Assembly: GCA_028824415.1 (NCBI GenBank)
Contig: JAPPDX010000105.1
Span: 1 to 55,588, forward strand
DNA length: 55,588 bases
Reading direction: 5' to 3'
Source of the DNA: a bacterium
GTDB taxonomy: Bacteria; Actinomycetota; Acidimicrobiia; Acidimicrobiales; CATQHL01
Numbering within the stretch: position 1 is the first letter of the stretch; each line of letters begins with the position of its first letter. The position numbers and the translations under genes were made by a program. The notes below the pieces were generated by a model, which did not search any database, had not been told where the DNA came from, and was given only the letters and a program-made list of their open reading frames with translations. Below, piece after piece: positions 40,055-49,052 of this stretch.

Positions 40055-41104
40055 ATGACATATCTCACGTGGTCGGACGACCTCGGCAAGCGCGTCCGGA
40101 CGGGGGACTGGACCGATCAGGCCGTCAGCACGGTCACGAAGATCAACGAGGCGATCCGTGAGGGCCGCAGCGAGGTGGCGGCGCAGCTCATCGACTACTT
40201 CATGGAGGAGGCCAAGGTCGTCCAGTTCATCTACGACACCTGGACACCAGGATTCCTGGAGTGGCTGACCCAGGCGGGCTACGGCGAGGCGGAGCTGGCG
40301 GCCGCCGTCGAGGACCTGCGCGTCGAATTGGCCATGCTCGACGGCACACCGTTCGACGGCGACGCTCTGTGGCTGGAGTTGGGAGCGCAGGCAGGCCGTC
40401 TGACCCACGCCGTGCGGGCCGAGCTGATAGAGGCGGACCAGGCGCTGGAGGACGTTGATGCCATCCGAGTGGCGTGGCGTCGCCTGCATGACCGCTGGGC
40501 GGACTTCCTGTCGGGGATCATGAAACTGGTTGCCGACCGGTTCGGCGAGGCGGCGCTGGAGGACGCCTACCGCCATGCCCTGGAGCCCTACATCCGGGAG
40601 CGCTACATGGTTTACGACCTGCGCCACAAGGACTACGAGGACACGGTGTTCCGCAACCTGTACACCTCCTTCGAGGCGATGCGCAGCCACCTCGTGGGAC
40701 CCGACCGCATGGGCGACATCGAGTGCACCGAGCATGAGGACCGCTGGGTGTTCCAGTTCGATCCGTGCGGCTCGGGCGGCCGGCAGGTGCGCGGCGTCGA
40801 CGTGGAGGAGTCACCGCCGGACCCGCAGCGGGCGGTGCGCTTCGGCGTCACCTCCGAGGCGTACGACTGGTCCTGGAACAGCAAGGGCGTCTGCTACTAC
40901 TGCGCCCACTGCTGCTTCACCCTTGAGATGCTCCCCGCCGAGCGCTGGGGCCACCCGGTCCGCCGCGTCGACCCGCCGCTCTTCCCCGACGACACGATCG
41001 GCGAGAACCCCAAACCCTGCACCTGGACCGTCTACAAGACCATCGAAGCCATCCCCGAGGACACTTACACCCGCATAGGCCGCACGAAGCCCGAGACCCC
41101 CTAG
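40055..41104 (+). CDS. Unrecognised 349-residue protein with a CxxCxxCC cluster
   Basis: Strong ribosome site (GGAGGGGAG). The first 250 residues are acidic and helical (TKINEAIREGRSEVAAQLID, DALWLELGAQAGRLTHAV, WADFLSGIMKLVADRFGEAA). The last third holds ECTEHEDRWVFQFDPCGSGG, then GVCYYCAHCCFTLEMLPAER and NPKPCTWTVYKTI, suggesting a metal site formed by several cysteines and histidines. No signal peptide. I cannot name the family. It is divergent from the SDR at 39069 across a 230-base gap with a TAGGCT -10-like box at 40017, so it likely belongs to the same catabolic island. Confidence 0.7.
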   Translation: MTYLTWSDDLGKRVRTGDWTDQAVSTVTKINEAIREGRSEVAAQLIDYFMEEAKVVQFIYDTWTPGFLEWLTQAGYGEAELAAAVEDLRVELAMLDGTPFDGDALWLELGAQAGRLTHAVRAELIEADQALEDVDAIRVAWRRLHDRWADFLSGIMKLVADRFGEAALEDAYRHALEPYIRERYMVYDLRHKDYEDTVFRNLYTSFEAMRSHLVGPDRMGDIECTEHEDRWVFQFDPCGSGGRQVRGVDVEESPPDPQRAVRFGVTSEAYDWSWNSKGVCYYCAHCCFTLEMLPAERWGHPVRRVDPPLFPDDTIGENPKPCTWTVYKTIEAIPEDTYTRIGRTKPETP

Positions 41105-41259
41105 CTCGCCCTCCCAAACATCACCGGCGAGACGTCCCCCCCCGACCCGGCTGAGCGATCCAGTCGACGAGGGAGGGGCCCGGGGGGCCGATTCGCGACG
41201 CCTTGTGCCTGCGCCGAAGGAGCGAACGGCACCCGGGTCCCGACCGGACACCGCAGCGA

Positions 41260-42018
41260 TCAGTCGATGAGGAAGCCTCCGTTGATGTCCATCACCTCGC
41301 CGGTGATGAAGCCGGCCTCCTCGCTGGCCAGGAAGACGACCGCGGCGGCGATGTCGGCCGGCTCGCCGAGGCGCCCGACCGGGATGCGGCCCGCCAGGTC
41401 GGCGATGCCGGCCACCATGTCGGTGTTGATCAGCGCCGGCGCCAGCGCGTTCGACGTGATGCCGTCGGCGGCGTACTCGGTGGCGATGGACTTGGCCAGG
41501 GCCATGATGGCCGCCTTCGAGGCGCCGTAGGCCGCCGTCTCCTTGGCTCCGCCCGTCTTGCCGGCCGACGAGCCGAGGGCGATGAGTCGTCCGTAACCCT
41601 GGGCCCGCATGCCGGGTAGCACCCGGCGGGCGCACAGGAAGGCACCTGTGGTGTTCACGGCCATCATCTGGTTCCAGGCCTCGAGGGTGATCTCGGCCAG
41701 CGGCCGGATCCAGAAGATCCCGGCGTTGTTGACGAGGATCGACACTGTGCCCCAGGTTTCCTCGACGGTCGTGAAGGCGGCATCGACGGAGGCCTCGTCG
41801 GTCACGTCGCAACGGACGAACATGTCGTTCTCACCGCCCTCGAGAGCCGGTTCCGGCTCGATCACATCGAGGTAGGCGGTGCGGGCACCCTTCGCCGCCA
41901 GCGCGTCGGCCACGGCGCGGCCGATGCCCCGGCCGGCTCCGGTGACGGCGGCGACCCTGCCCTCGAATCCGCCGAAGCTCGGCGCCGTCGGGGAGCTATC
42001 AGTGCTGTCTGTACTCAT
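41260..42018 (-). CDS. SDR-family oxidoreductase
   Basis: A 252-residue classical SDR with VTGAGRGIGRAVADALAAKG, AYLDVIEPEP (acidic, NAD-type), VNNAGIFWI, Ser in LIALGSSAGK and catalytic YGASK. It ends ITGEVMDINGGFLID. Closest in look to 3-oxoacyl-ACP-reductase-like or 2-keto-3-deoxy-L-fuconate dehydrogenases. ATG 42018; an upstream GTG is less likely. Divergent from the Gfo/Idh/MocA gene with 160 bases between, which must hold both promoters. Confidence 0.86.
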   Translation of the reverse strand: MSTDSTDSSPTAPSFGGFEGRVAAVTGAGRGIGRAVADALAAKGARTAYLDVIEPEPALEGGENDMFVRCDVTDEASVDAAFTTVEETWGTVSILVNNAGIFWIRPLAEITLEAWNQMMAVNTTGAFLCARRVLPGMRAQGYGRLIALGSSAGKTGGAKETAAYGASKAAIMALAKSIATEYAADGITSNALAPALINTDMVAGIADLAGRIPVGRLGEPADIAAAVVFLASEEAGFITGEVMDINGGFLID

Positions 42019-42178
42019 GGGTACCGTCCAGGGGCGCCTGCGGGTCGGGGGCACCATATCCCCAGATGGCCGGCCACGGCCTACTCTGTGCCGCCGGGGA
42101 TCGAGCGGTGGCCCGAGCCCCGGGTAGCGGAACCGGTACTCGCGTGGAACCGGGGCAAGACAAGTCGGAGGTCAGGTC

Positions 42179-43276
42179 ATGGGCGGTTCGGGCAAGGTAA
42201 GGGTCGGGGTCATCGGTGCTGGCTCTTGGGCCGTCAGCAACCACATCCCGGTCCTGGCGGGGCGCGAGGACGTGGAACTCGTCTCGGTGGTCCGCAAGGG
42301 AGCCGAGGCGCTGCAGTTCGTCCAGGATCGGTTCGGATTCGCCCATGCCAGCGAGGACTACCGCGACGCCCTGGAGCAGGGCCTGGATGCGGTCGTCGTC
42401 GCCGGTCCCTCGGCGCTCCACCATGAGCACGCGAAGGCGGCCCTGGAGGCCGGGGCGAACGTGCTGTGCGAGAAGCCGGTCACGATCGACCCCGCCGACG
42501 CCTGGGACATCCACGAGACCGCGCAGAGGCTCGGGCGACACCTGCTGATCTCCTTCGGCTGGAATTACGGCCCGCTGGGGATCGAGGCGAAACGCCTGAT
42601 GACCGATGGCGGTGGTGTGGGCGACATCGAGCACGTCATGGTGCAGATGGCCTCCGGCACGCGTGAGTTGCTGAAGGCCACCGGTGCCTACGAGGGCTCG
42701 GCGGCGGACATCATGCCCGACTGGGACACCTGGACCGACCCGAAGATCTCCGGCGGCGGGTATGCGCCGGCGCAGCTCAGCCACGCCATGGGCATGGCGA
42801 TGTGGCTGACGGGCGACCGGGCGGCGCAGGTGTTCGGTTTCATGAACAACGTGGATGCCCGCGTGGACCTGCACGACGCCATCGCCATTCGCTACGCCTC
42901 GGGCGCAACCGGCACCCTGAGCGGAGCCAGCTGCCCTGGACCGGCGAACGCCGACGACACTCTGGACGAGATCTGGCCGCGTCACCAGCTACTCATCCGC
43001 GTCTACGGCAGTGCGGGGCAGTTGATCCTGGACTTCGAGCGGGACTTCCTGTGGCACTACGCCGACGACACGGACAACAAGGTGGACCTACCGCCATCGG
43101 CCGGTCTCTATACCTGTGACGGTCCGCCGAACACGCTCGTGGATCTGACGCTTGGCAAGGACGTGCCGAACCGCTCGCCCGGCGATCTCGGGGCGCGGAC
43201 CGTGGAGGTGGTGTACGCCGCCTACGAGAGTGTCCGCAGCGGGGCGCCGGCGCCGGTGGCCGGTGTGGGTGCCTAG
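42179..43276 (+). CDS. Gfo/Idh/MocA-family oxidoreductase
   Basis: NAD(P)-dependent sugar or inositol dehydrogenase-like protein of 365 residues. The Rossmann motif is VGVIGAGSWAVSNHIPVLAG, followed by VVVAGPSALHHEHAKAALEA and the family's EKP motif (NVLCEKPVTID). The C-terminal alpha/beta domain contains GGGYAPAQLSHAMGMAMWLTG, where the GG..(x)..H pattern supplies the catalytic His. Ribosome site GGAGGTCAGG. The TIM-barrel isomerase gene starts 32 bases after its stop, so the two form an operon, a pairing typical of polyol and inositol pathways. Confidence 0.88.
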   Translation: MGGSGKVRVGVIGAGSWAVSNHIPVLAGREDVELVSVVRKGAEALQFVQDRFGFAHASEDYRDALEQGLDAVVVAGPSALHHEHAKAALEAGANVLCEKPVTIDPADAWDIHETAQRLGRHLLISFGWNYGPLGIEAKRLMTDGGGVGDIEHVMVQMASGTRELLKATGAYEGSAADIMPDWDTWTDPKISGGGYAPAQLSHAMGMAMWLTGDRAAQVFGFMNNVDARVDLHDAIAIRYASGATGTLSGASCPGPANADDTLDEIWPRHQLLIRVYGSAGQLILDFERDFLWHYADDTDNKVDLPPSAGLYTCDGPPNTLVDLTLGKDVPNRSPGDLGARTVEVVYAAYESVRSGAPAPVAGVGA

Positions 43277-43308
43277 GGCACTCGAGGGATCTGATCGCGA
43301 GGCGGATC

Positions 43309-44163
43309 GTGCGTCTCGGACTCGACAGCTACTCGTACCACCGCTACTTCGGGGAGTTGCGGGAGGGCGAGGAGGATCCGGGCATCCGCTGGAGCCATGC
43401 CGACTTCATGCGACGTGCCGGCGAGTTGTGCCTCGACGGCGTGAGTCTGGAGACCTGCTACCTGCCGATGGACGAGGCCGGTCTGGCCGAGCGGCTCGCC
43501 ACCCAGGCCGGCGAACACGGCCTGGATCTGGTCCTGGCCTGGGGCCATCCCGGCGGGTTGCAGATGGGCCGGTCGCCGGAGGCCTTCGGAGACATGTTGG
43601 AGACCCTGCCGATCGCGGCGACCGCCGGCTGTGATCTCGTCCGCATCTTCGTGGGGACCTACACGCACTGGGGCCTCGAATCCGAGGCGCCGGTCCTGGA
43701 CCGTGTTGTCCCCCAGGTGATCGAGGCTTGCGAGCGGGCGGCCGATCTGGGGATGGAGCTCGCTCTGGAAACGCACTGCGACCTCACCCTCGATGCGCTC
43801 TGCGAGCTTCTGGACCGCGTCGGGCGGGACGACCTGGGCGTGGTCCTGGACACGGCGAACCTGGTGCGCATCGGTGAGGACCTCGTCGACGGGACGCGCC
43901 GGCTGGCTCCGTTCGCCCGGATGCTCCATGTGAAGGATCTGCTGCTGGCTGATGCGGACTTCGGCAACCCGGGTGGCTGGTGGCCGTGCTGCGCGCTGGG
44001 GGAGGGTGATCTGGATCTCGACAGCGCCTTCGCTGCGCTGCGTTCGGCCGGATTCGACGGGTTGGCGTGTGTGGAGATCGGGACGCTGCCGGACGGTTCG
44101 GATGAGGATGAGGTGGTGGCGCTGAGTGTCGACTGGCTCCGCACCGTCGTCTCCGACGGCTAG
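43309..44163 (+). CDS. Sugar phosphate isomerase/epimerase-family TIM-barrel protein
   Basis: A 284-residue xylose-isomerase-like (AP endonuclease 2 superfamily) protein. It starts RLGLDSYSYHRYF. Metal-ligand positions are visible at VSLETCY, MELALETHCD, VVLDTANLV, MLHVKDL and LACVEIG (Glu, Glu, Asp, His, Glu pattern). Relatives epimerise or isomerise keto-sugars or act on inosose. GTG start. Follows the Gfo/Idh/MocA gene, so it probably acts on that enzyme's product or substrate. Confidence 0.84.
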   Translation: MRLGLDSYSYHRYFGELREGEEDPGIRWSHADFMRRAGELCLDGVSLETCYLPMDEAGLAERLATQAGEHGLDLVLAWGHPGGLQMGRSPEAFGDMLETLPIAATAGCDLVRIFVGTYTHWGLESEAPVLDRVVPQVIEACERAADLGMELALETHCDLTLDALCELLDRVGRDDLGVVLDTANLVRIGEDLVDGTRRLAPFARMLHVKDLLLADADFGNPGGWWPCCALGEGDLDLDSAFAALRSAGFDGLACVEIGTLPDGSDEDEVVALSVDWLRTVVSDG

Positions 44164-44267
44164 GAGCGGTCGGGAAACCACCCGGAGCCGTCACTCCCGA
44201 CCGGGAACGCGGCAACGGACGACAGGATTTTGGCCGATCGGTTCCCCCGCTCGGTGGCCGATCCGGG

Positions 44268-44298
44268 TTGGGGACTTGTCCCGCCTCTCCGCTAGCCT
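44268..44298 (+). promoter_or_regulatory. Weak promoter candidate for the E1 operon
   Basis: TTGGGG (44268) and TAGCCT (44293-44298), 19 bases apart, 30 bases before the E1beta GTG. The -10 resembles others in this window (TAGGCT, TAGCGT); the spacing is long. Confidence 0.28.
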
Positions 44299-44328
44299 CG
44301 CAGCGATCTCGCGACAGAGGAGCATGCC

Positions 44329-45348
44329 GTGGCACGAATGCGCATGAACCAGGCCATCGCGGCCGCCATCGGGGACGAGATGCGGGAGAATCCCGATGTC
44401 GTCACCTTCGGGGAGGACGTGGCGGTTGCCGGCGGGCCCTTCAAGACGTCCGACGGGCTGCTCGAGGAGTTCGGCCCGCTGCGGGTCCGCGACACCCCGA
44501 TCGCCGAGATGGGCTTCATGGGGGCCGCGGTGGGGGCAGCCGCCACCGGGCTGCGGCCGGTCGCGGAGATCATGTTCGTGGAGTTCCTGGGCGTGGCGCT
44601 CGACCAGTTGGTCACCGAGGCGGCCAAGTTCAACTACCTCTCGGGCGGGACCGTCCGGGTGCCGATGGTGATGCGCGCCTCGGTCGGCGCCGGTTTGGGT
44701 TTCGGTTGCCAGCACTCGCAGGTGATGGAGTCGTGGATGGTGGGGTCGCCGGGTCTGAAGATCGCGGTGCTCTCCGGCCCGGGCAACGCCTACGGGCTCA
44801 CCCGGGCGGCCATCCGGGACGACAATCCTGTCGCCGTCCTCGAGCCGCGCATCCTCTACGCCGTCCGCGGCGATGTGACGACGGGTGTTGAGGGGATCAT
44901 TCCCCTCGGGCAGGCGGCGACGCTTGCGAGCGGCAATGACATCACGCTGGTGTCGTGCGGCTCGACGGTGCGGACGTGCCTGGCCGCGGCAGGCGAGGCC
45001 GACGGCTGGACGGCCGACGTGATCGACCTCCAGACCTTGCAGCCGTGGGACACCGAGGCGGTGCTGTCCTCGGTGGCTCGCACGGGCCGACTGGCGGTCG
45101 TGGAGGAGTGCCCCTATTCGGGCGGCTGGGGCGCGGACATCGTGGCCAAGGTGGTCTCGGAGGCGTTTGGCGATCTGAGCGCTCCGCCCATGCGGATCAC
45201 CGCACCGGACGTGCACGTGCCGTTCGGCAAGGAATTGGAGCAGCGCTACCTGCCGAGCGCCGAGTATGTGACCGCGCAGGTGGGTGAGTTGCTGGCCACG
45301 GGGGAGAGCCCGCCGCACTGGTGGGAGCGCGACGGGGCGCTCGTCTAG
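44329..45348 (+). CDS. 2-oxoacid/acetoin dehydrogenase E1 component, beta subunit
   Basis: Beta half of a thiamine-diphosphate E1 enzyme, 339 residues. Cues are the transketolase-type domain RMNQAIAAAIGDEMRENPDV, FGEDVAVAGGPF, RVRDTPIAEMGFMGAAVGAA and the C-terminal domain VSCGSTVRTCLAAAGEADGW, IDLQTLQPWDTEAV. The sequence looks like AcoB/PdhB-type enzymes. GTG start behind GAGGAG. Unusually, beta precedes alpha. Followed within 49 bases by the alpha subunit and then a stand-alone lipoyl protein: a compact three-gene dehydrogenase module. Confidence 0.9.
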   Translation: MARMRMNQAIAAAIGDEMRENPDVVTFGEDVAVAGGPFKTSDGLLEEFGPLRVRDTPIAEMGFMGAAVGAAATGLRPVAEIMFVEFLGVALDQLVTEAAKFNYLSGGTVRVPMVMRASVGAGLGFGCQHSQVMESWMVGSPGLKIAVLSGPGNAYGLTRAAIRDDNPVAVLEPRILYAVRGDVTTGVEGIIPLGQAATLASGNDITLVSCGSTVRTCLAAAGEADGWTADVIDLQTLQPWDTEAVLSSVARTGRLAVVEECPYSGGWGADIVAKVVSEAFGDLSAPPMRITAPDVHVPFGKELEQRYLPSAEYVTAQVGELLATGESPPHWWERDGALV

Positions 45349-45397
45349 GACACAGCAGGGCCGGACAGCGAAGAGACGCACGGGAAAGGGTGAGCGA

Positions 45398-46381
45398 ATG
45401 AGCAGTGAAGTGCTGGCACGGCGGGAGGCGGTTCGCACCGACCGCACGGCGCGTTTCGAACGGATGGTGGAGATTCGGGCACTCGAGGACGCGGTGCGTG
45501 GGCTCTTCGCAGAGGGGCTCGTGCACGGAACGACCCACACCTGCCAGGGCCAGGAGGCCGTGTCGGTCGGTGTGGCGGCGGCTCTGCGGCCCACCGACTC
45601 GGTGTGCTGCACCTATCGCGGTCACGGCATGGGGATGGCGCTCGGTCTGACGCCCCAGCAGGTCTGCGGCGAGATCATGGGCCGCGTCGTGGGTTCCATC
45701 GGTGGGGTGGGCGGCTCCATGCACCTGTGCGAGACGTCGATCGGCCTCTTACCGACAATGGCCATCGTCGGGGCGGGAGTGCCGGTGGCCGCCGGCGCGG
45801 CCCTCACGGCACAGGTCCGTGGCACCGACGACGTCGCGGTGGCGGTGTTCGGCGACGGTGCCGCCAACATCGGTGCCTTCCACGAGGGCATCAACATCGC
45901 TTCCATCTGGAAGCTGCCGGCCATCTTCATCTGCGAGAACAACCAGTACGGCGAGTACAGCCCCATTGCGGCGACCACGCCGATCGCCAATATCGCCGAC
46001 CGGGCGGTCTCCTACGGCATACCCGGTGAGGTGGTCGACGGGCAGGACGTGGATGCGGTCAATGCCGCCGTCGAGGCTGCCGCGGCGCGTGCTCGCGCCG
46101 GCGACGGCCCCAGCTTGCTGGAGATGAAGACCTACCGCTACGCCGGTCACTCCCGGTCCGACACCGCCCCCTACCGCCCGGCGGGGGAGTTCGAGAAGTG
46201 GTACGAGCGGGACCCCATCAACACCTTCGGAGCCCGCCTGGTCGCCGAGGGACTGCTGGCCGACGGCGAGCCTGAGAAGATCACGGCGCGGGTCACCGAG
46301 CAGGTGGACGCCGCTGTCGCCGAGGTGAAGACCGCGGACTCGCCGGGCGTGGCGAGCATGTTCGAGAACGTGCTGGTCTGA
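45398..46381 (+). CDS. 2-oxoacid/acetoin dehydrogenase E1 component, alpha subunit
   Basis: Alpha half of the E1 enzyme, 327 residues. The thiamine-diphosphate motif GDGAANIGAFHEGINIASIW ... CENNQYGEYSP (GDG to NN, about 30 residues) is intact, as is the phosphorylation-loop region RYAGHSRSDTAPYRPAGEF. The Rossmann-like start is MVEIRALEDAVRGLFAEGLV, with GTTHTCQGQEAVSVGV next. Closest to acetoin dehydrogenase AcoA or branched-chain/pyruvate E1 alpha. ATG 45398 is preceded by AAAGGGTGAG. The lipoyl gene follows 15 bases later. Confidence 0.91.
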   Translation: MSSEVLARREAVRTDRTARFERMVEIRALEDAVRGLFAEGLVHGTTHTCQGQEAVSVGVAAALRPTDSVCCTYRGHGMGMALGLTPQQVCGEIMGRVVGSIGGVGGSMHLCETSIGLLPTMAIVGAGVPVAAGAALTAQVRGTDDVAVAVFGDGAANIGAFHEGINIASIWKLPAIFICENNQYGEYSPIAATTPIANIADRAVSYGIPGEVVDGQDVDAVNAAVEAAAARARAGDGPSLLEMKTYRYAGHSRSDTAPYRPAGEFEKWYERDPINTFGARLVAEGLLADGEPEKITARVTEQVDAAVAEVKTADSPGVASMFENVLV

Positions 46382-46396
46382 GCGGGAGGACCGACC

Positions 46397-46633
46397 ATGC
46401 GCCAAATCGTGAAGCTGCCCAAGCTCGGCGACACCGCCAACGAAGTGCTCGTGCTGGAGTGGAGCGTGTCGCCCGGCGACAGCGTGGCCGTCGGCGACGC
46501 CCTGATGCGGGTGGAGACCGACAAGGTGGAGGCCGACGTGCCGTCGCCGGTTGCGGGAGTGGTCGCCGAGCTGCGTGTTGAGATCGAGGACGAGGTGGAG
46601 GTCGGCTCGGCGATCTGCGTGATCGACTCCTGA
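46397..46633 (+). CDS. Free-standing lipoyl (biotinyl-like) carrier protein
   Basis: A 78-residue single lipoyl domain: KLPKLGDTANEVLVLEWSVS, then the modified lysine (about 43) in VETDKVEADVPSPVAGVVAE. No E3-binding or catalytic acyltransferase domain follows; the gene simply ends. Normally this domain is the N-terminus of E2. So either the E2 core is encoded elsewhere, or this module passes acetyl/acyl groups to another acceptor. Operon with E1beta and E1alpha. Confidence 0.88.
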   Translation: MRQIVKLPKLGDTANEVLVLEWSVSPGDSVAVGDALMRVETDKVEADVPSPVAGVVAELRVEIEDEVEVGSAICVIDS

Positions 46634-46649
46634 GAGGCGCCGGGTCCGG

Positions 46650-46674
46650 GCCTCAGCGGCCGGGGCCCCGAGGC
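46650..46674. terminator. Palindromic spacer between convergent genes
   Basis: GCCTC ... GAGGC enclose a GC-rich centre containing the 10-base palindrome CGGGGCCCCG, in the 42-base gap between the lipoyl gene and the convergent YbdK-type gene. Candidate bidirectional terminator without T-run. Confidence 0.35.
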
Positions 46675-46675
46675 G

Positions 46676-47812
46676 TCACCCGCTGGGCGGGGCGAGCGTG
46701 TCGGCCATCAGCACATCCACCACGGCTCGGAGCGCCTCGTCCTCCGTGGCGTCCTGCCCGAGGGCCTCCTGATAGACGGCCAGTTGGCGGTCGGCGGAGG
46801 TGCCCCGCTCGCAGATGGTCCTGACGTGCTCCAACTCCACGGTGCAACCGAGCGCCTCGGCGTCGGGCCGCACCAGTTCGACCATCTCGTCGGCCAGTTC
46901 CGCAACGGGAACCAGTTCGCCCCTGCCCAGGTCCAACAGCGTGCCCGTGGTGCCATAGCGCTGGGCCCGCCAGATGTTCTCGGCCACCAGGAAGTTGGCG
47001 TAGCCGCGCCAGCGCTGGTTCTCTCTCTTCAGCCTCCACAACATCCGCAGCAGGCACACGTAGGCGGCGGCGACGGCGATGGTGTCCTCCATCCGGGTGG
47101 GCAGGTCGGTCACCCGGAGTTCGAGGGTGGGGTAGCGCTTCGACGGGCGGACGTCCCACCAGATCTTCGAGGAGTCCTTGATGATCCCCGCCTGCACGAG
47201 CACGTCCACGTGGCGCTCGTACTCGGCCCAGGATTCGAACCTCTCCGGCAGGCCGGTGCGGGGCACGGCACCGAAGAGCGACGTCCGGTAGCTCTTGAGG
47301 CCCGTGTCCTGGCCCGACCAGAACGGTGACGACGTGGACAGCGCCAGCAGATGCGGCAGGAAGTAGGTGACCTGGCCCATCAGATCGATGCGCAGCTCGG
47401 GATCCTCGATCCCCACGTGGACGTGGAGGCCCGAGATCACCAGGCGCCGGGTCGTGTACTGCATGTCCTGAGCCAGTTCCCGGTATCGCTCGTTGTCGGT
47501 GTACTGCTGCTGTTCCCACTTGGCGAAGGGGTGGGTGGACGCCGCGATCGGCGCCAGGCCGAACTCCTCGGCGGCCTCGGTCACGGCAATCCGCAGCAGT
47601 CCCACGTCGGCGCGGAGGTGTCTGACGTCCTCGCAGACGACTGTTCCGATCTCGAGTTGGGAGTCGAACAACTCGCGGCCCACCAGGCCGTGACGCAGGT
47701 CGGCGACCCTCTCCATCAGGCCGGGCGGCTGCGCCACCAGGGCGCCGGTCTCCCGCTCGACGATGAGGTATTCCTCTTCGATCCCCATTGTCCACGAGGG
47801 TTCTTCATGCAT
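46676..47812 (-). CDS. YbdK-type carboxylate-amine ligase (glutamate-cysteine ligase 2 family)
   Basis: A 378-residue ATP-grasp-like GCS2-family enzyme that joins a carboxylate, usually glutamate, to an amine. Cues are TMGIEEEYLIVERETG at the start, QLEIGTVVCEDVRHLRADV, RRLVISGLHVHVGIEDPE (metal-binding HVHVG), HLLALSTSSPFWSGQDTG and WWDVRPSKRYPTLELRVTD. Physiological substrate unknown; relatives have weak glutamate-cysteine ligase activity. ATG 47812 gives the usual family N-terminus; a longer frame upstream (to 48001) overlaps the divergent gene and is unlikely. It does not obviously belong to the sugar pathway around it. Confidence 0.9.
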   Translation of the reverse strand: MHEEPSWTMGIEEEYLIVERETGALVAQPPGLMERVADLRHGLVGRELFDSQLEIGTVVCEDVRHLRADVGLLRIAVTEAAEEFGLAPIAASTHPFAKWEQQQYTDNERYRELAQDMQYTTRRLVISGLHVHVGIEDPELRIDLMGQVTYFLPHLLALSTSSPFWSGQDTGLKSYRTSLFGAVPRTGLPERFESWAEYERHVDVLVQAGIIKDSSKIWWDVRPSKRYPTLELRVTDLPTRMEDTIAVAAAYVCLLRMLWRLKRENQRWRGYANFLVAENIWRAQRYGTTGTLLDLGRGELVPVAELADEMVELVRPDAEALGCTVELEHVRTICERGTSADRQLAVYQEALGQDATEDEALRAVVDVLMADTLAPPSG

Positions 47813-47933
47813 CGCGGGCGATCCTATTCCCCCTGCGATACACCGGGAGATGCGCGCCGGCGGGGCACGCCCCAGGCTGGCGAAACGGGGGCCACACCTA
47901 TACTTCCCCGAGCCACTTGACAGGGAGAGCCCC

Positions 47934-49040
47934 GTGAAGATCGAACGAATCGAGGTCGTGCCCCTCGTCGTGCCCCTGGCCGAGACGTTCCGGGGATCCA
48001 ACTACTCGATGTCCGAGCGGGCGACGCTGATCACCCGCGTTCACACCGACGAGGGCATCACCGGTGAGATCTACAACGGCGACGAGGTGCATACCCAGCA
48101 CGAGATCGCCCGCATCATCACCGAGGAGTTGCAGCCGCGACTCGTCGGCCGCGACCCGCTGCTGGTGGAGGACTGCTGGAGCGCCATGGAGCCGCTCACC
48201 TTCGACATCCTGCGCGACCGCAAGCTGGTCATCATGGCCATCGCGTGCGTGGACAGCGCCCTCTGGGACGTCGTGGGGAAAGCGGCGAACCTGCCCCTGT
48301 ACCGCCTCTGGGGCGGCTACCGCGACGCCATGCCGATAATCGCGATCGGGGGCTATCACGGCAAGTCCGACGACGAGCTGGCCGCCGAGATGCAGTACTA
48401 CCGCGACATCGGCCTCGCAGGTTGCAAGACCAAGGTCGGCGGCCAGGCGCCGGAGTTGGACGCGCACCGCTTCAAGGTGATGCAGGAGGCCGCCGGCGAG
48501 GGCTTCGTGCTCATGGCCGACGCCAACGGCGGCTACACGGTCGCCGAGGCGGTCCGCTTCGTGCGCCTCGTGGGGGCGGAGAACCTGCGCTGGTTCGAGG
48601 AGCCGGTGCGCTGGTTCAACGACGCCCGCGGCATGCGTGACGTGCGCTACATGACCGGCGTGCCGGTGGCGGCCGGTCAGAGTGAGCTGTCACGCAAGGG
48701 GGCGGGCGAGCTGATGGCGGCCGGCGCCATCGACGTGTGCAACTTCGACGCCTCCTGGAGCGGCGGGCCCACCGAGTGGCGCCGCGTGGCCGGAATGGCC
48801 GCCGTCCACGGCGTCGAGGTAGGCCACCACGAGGAGCCCCAGATCTCCGCTCACCTGCTGGCCTCCATCCCGCACGGCACCTACGTGGAGTGCTTCCACC
48901 CGGACCGGGACCCGCTGTTCTGGAACCTCATGGCCAACCGCCCCGAGATCCGCGACGGCATGTACCCGCTGCCGCAGGGTCCGGGCTGGGGGATCGAGCT
49001 GGATACCGGCTACGTGGAGCGCTACCGCGCCGACCGCTAG
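47934..49040 (+). CDS. Second mandelate racemase/enolase-superfamily enzyme
   Basis: A 368-residue MR-type protein. Capping domain KIERIEVVPLVVPLAETFRG. Barrel with the KxK motif (AGCKTKVGG), metal ligands Asp (LMADANGGYT), Glu (LRWFEEPVRW) and Glu (VAAGQSELS), and the general-base His in VEVGHHEEPQISAHLLAS. Classic mandelate-racemase subgroup residues are all present, so it is likely active as a dehydratase or racemase. Unlike the enzyme at 37778, it has KxK and a GHHEEP segment; the two probably act on different acids. GTG start behind AGGGAGAG. Convergent with the mutarotase gene by 12 bases. Confidence 0.88.
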   Translation: MKIERIEVVPLVVPLAETFRGSNYSMSERATLITRVHTDEGITGEIYNGDEVHTQHEIARIITEELQPRLVGRDPLLVEDCWSAMEPLTFDILRDRKLVIMAIACVDSALWDVVGKAANLPLYRLWGGYRDAMPIIAIGGYHGKSDDELAAEMQYYRDIGLAGCKTKVGGQAPELDAHRFKVMQEAAGEGFVLMADANGGYTVAEAVRFVRLVGAENLRWFEEPVRWFNDARGMRDVRYMTGVPVAAGQSELSRKGAGELMAAGAIDVCNFDASWSGGPTEWRRVAGMAAVHGVEVGHHEEPQISAHLLASIPHGTYVECFHPDRDPLFWNLMANRPEIRDGMYPLPQGPGWGIELDTGYVERYRADR

Positions 49041-49052
49041 GAGCGAGCCACC

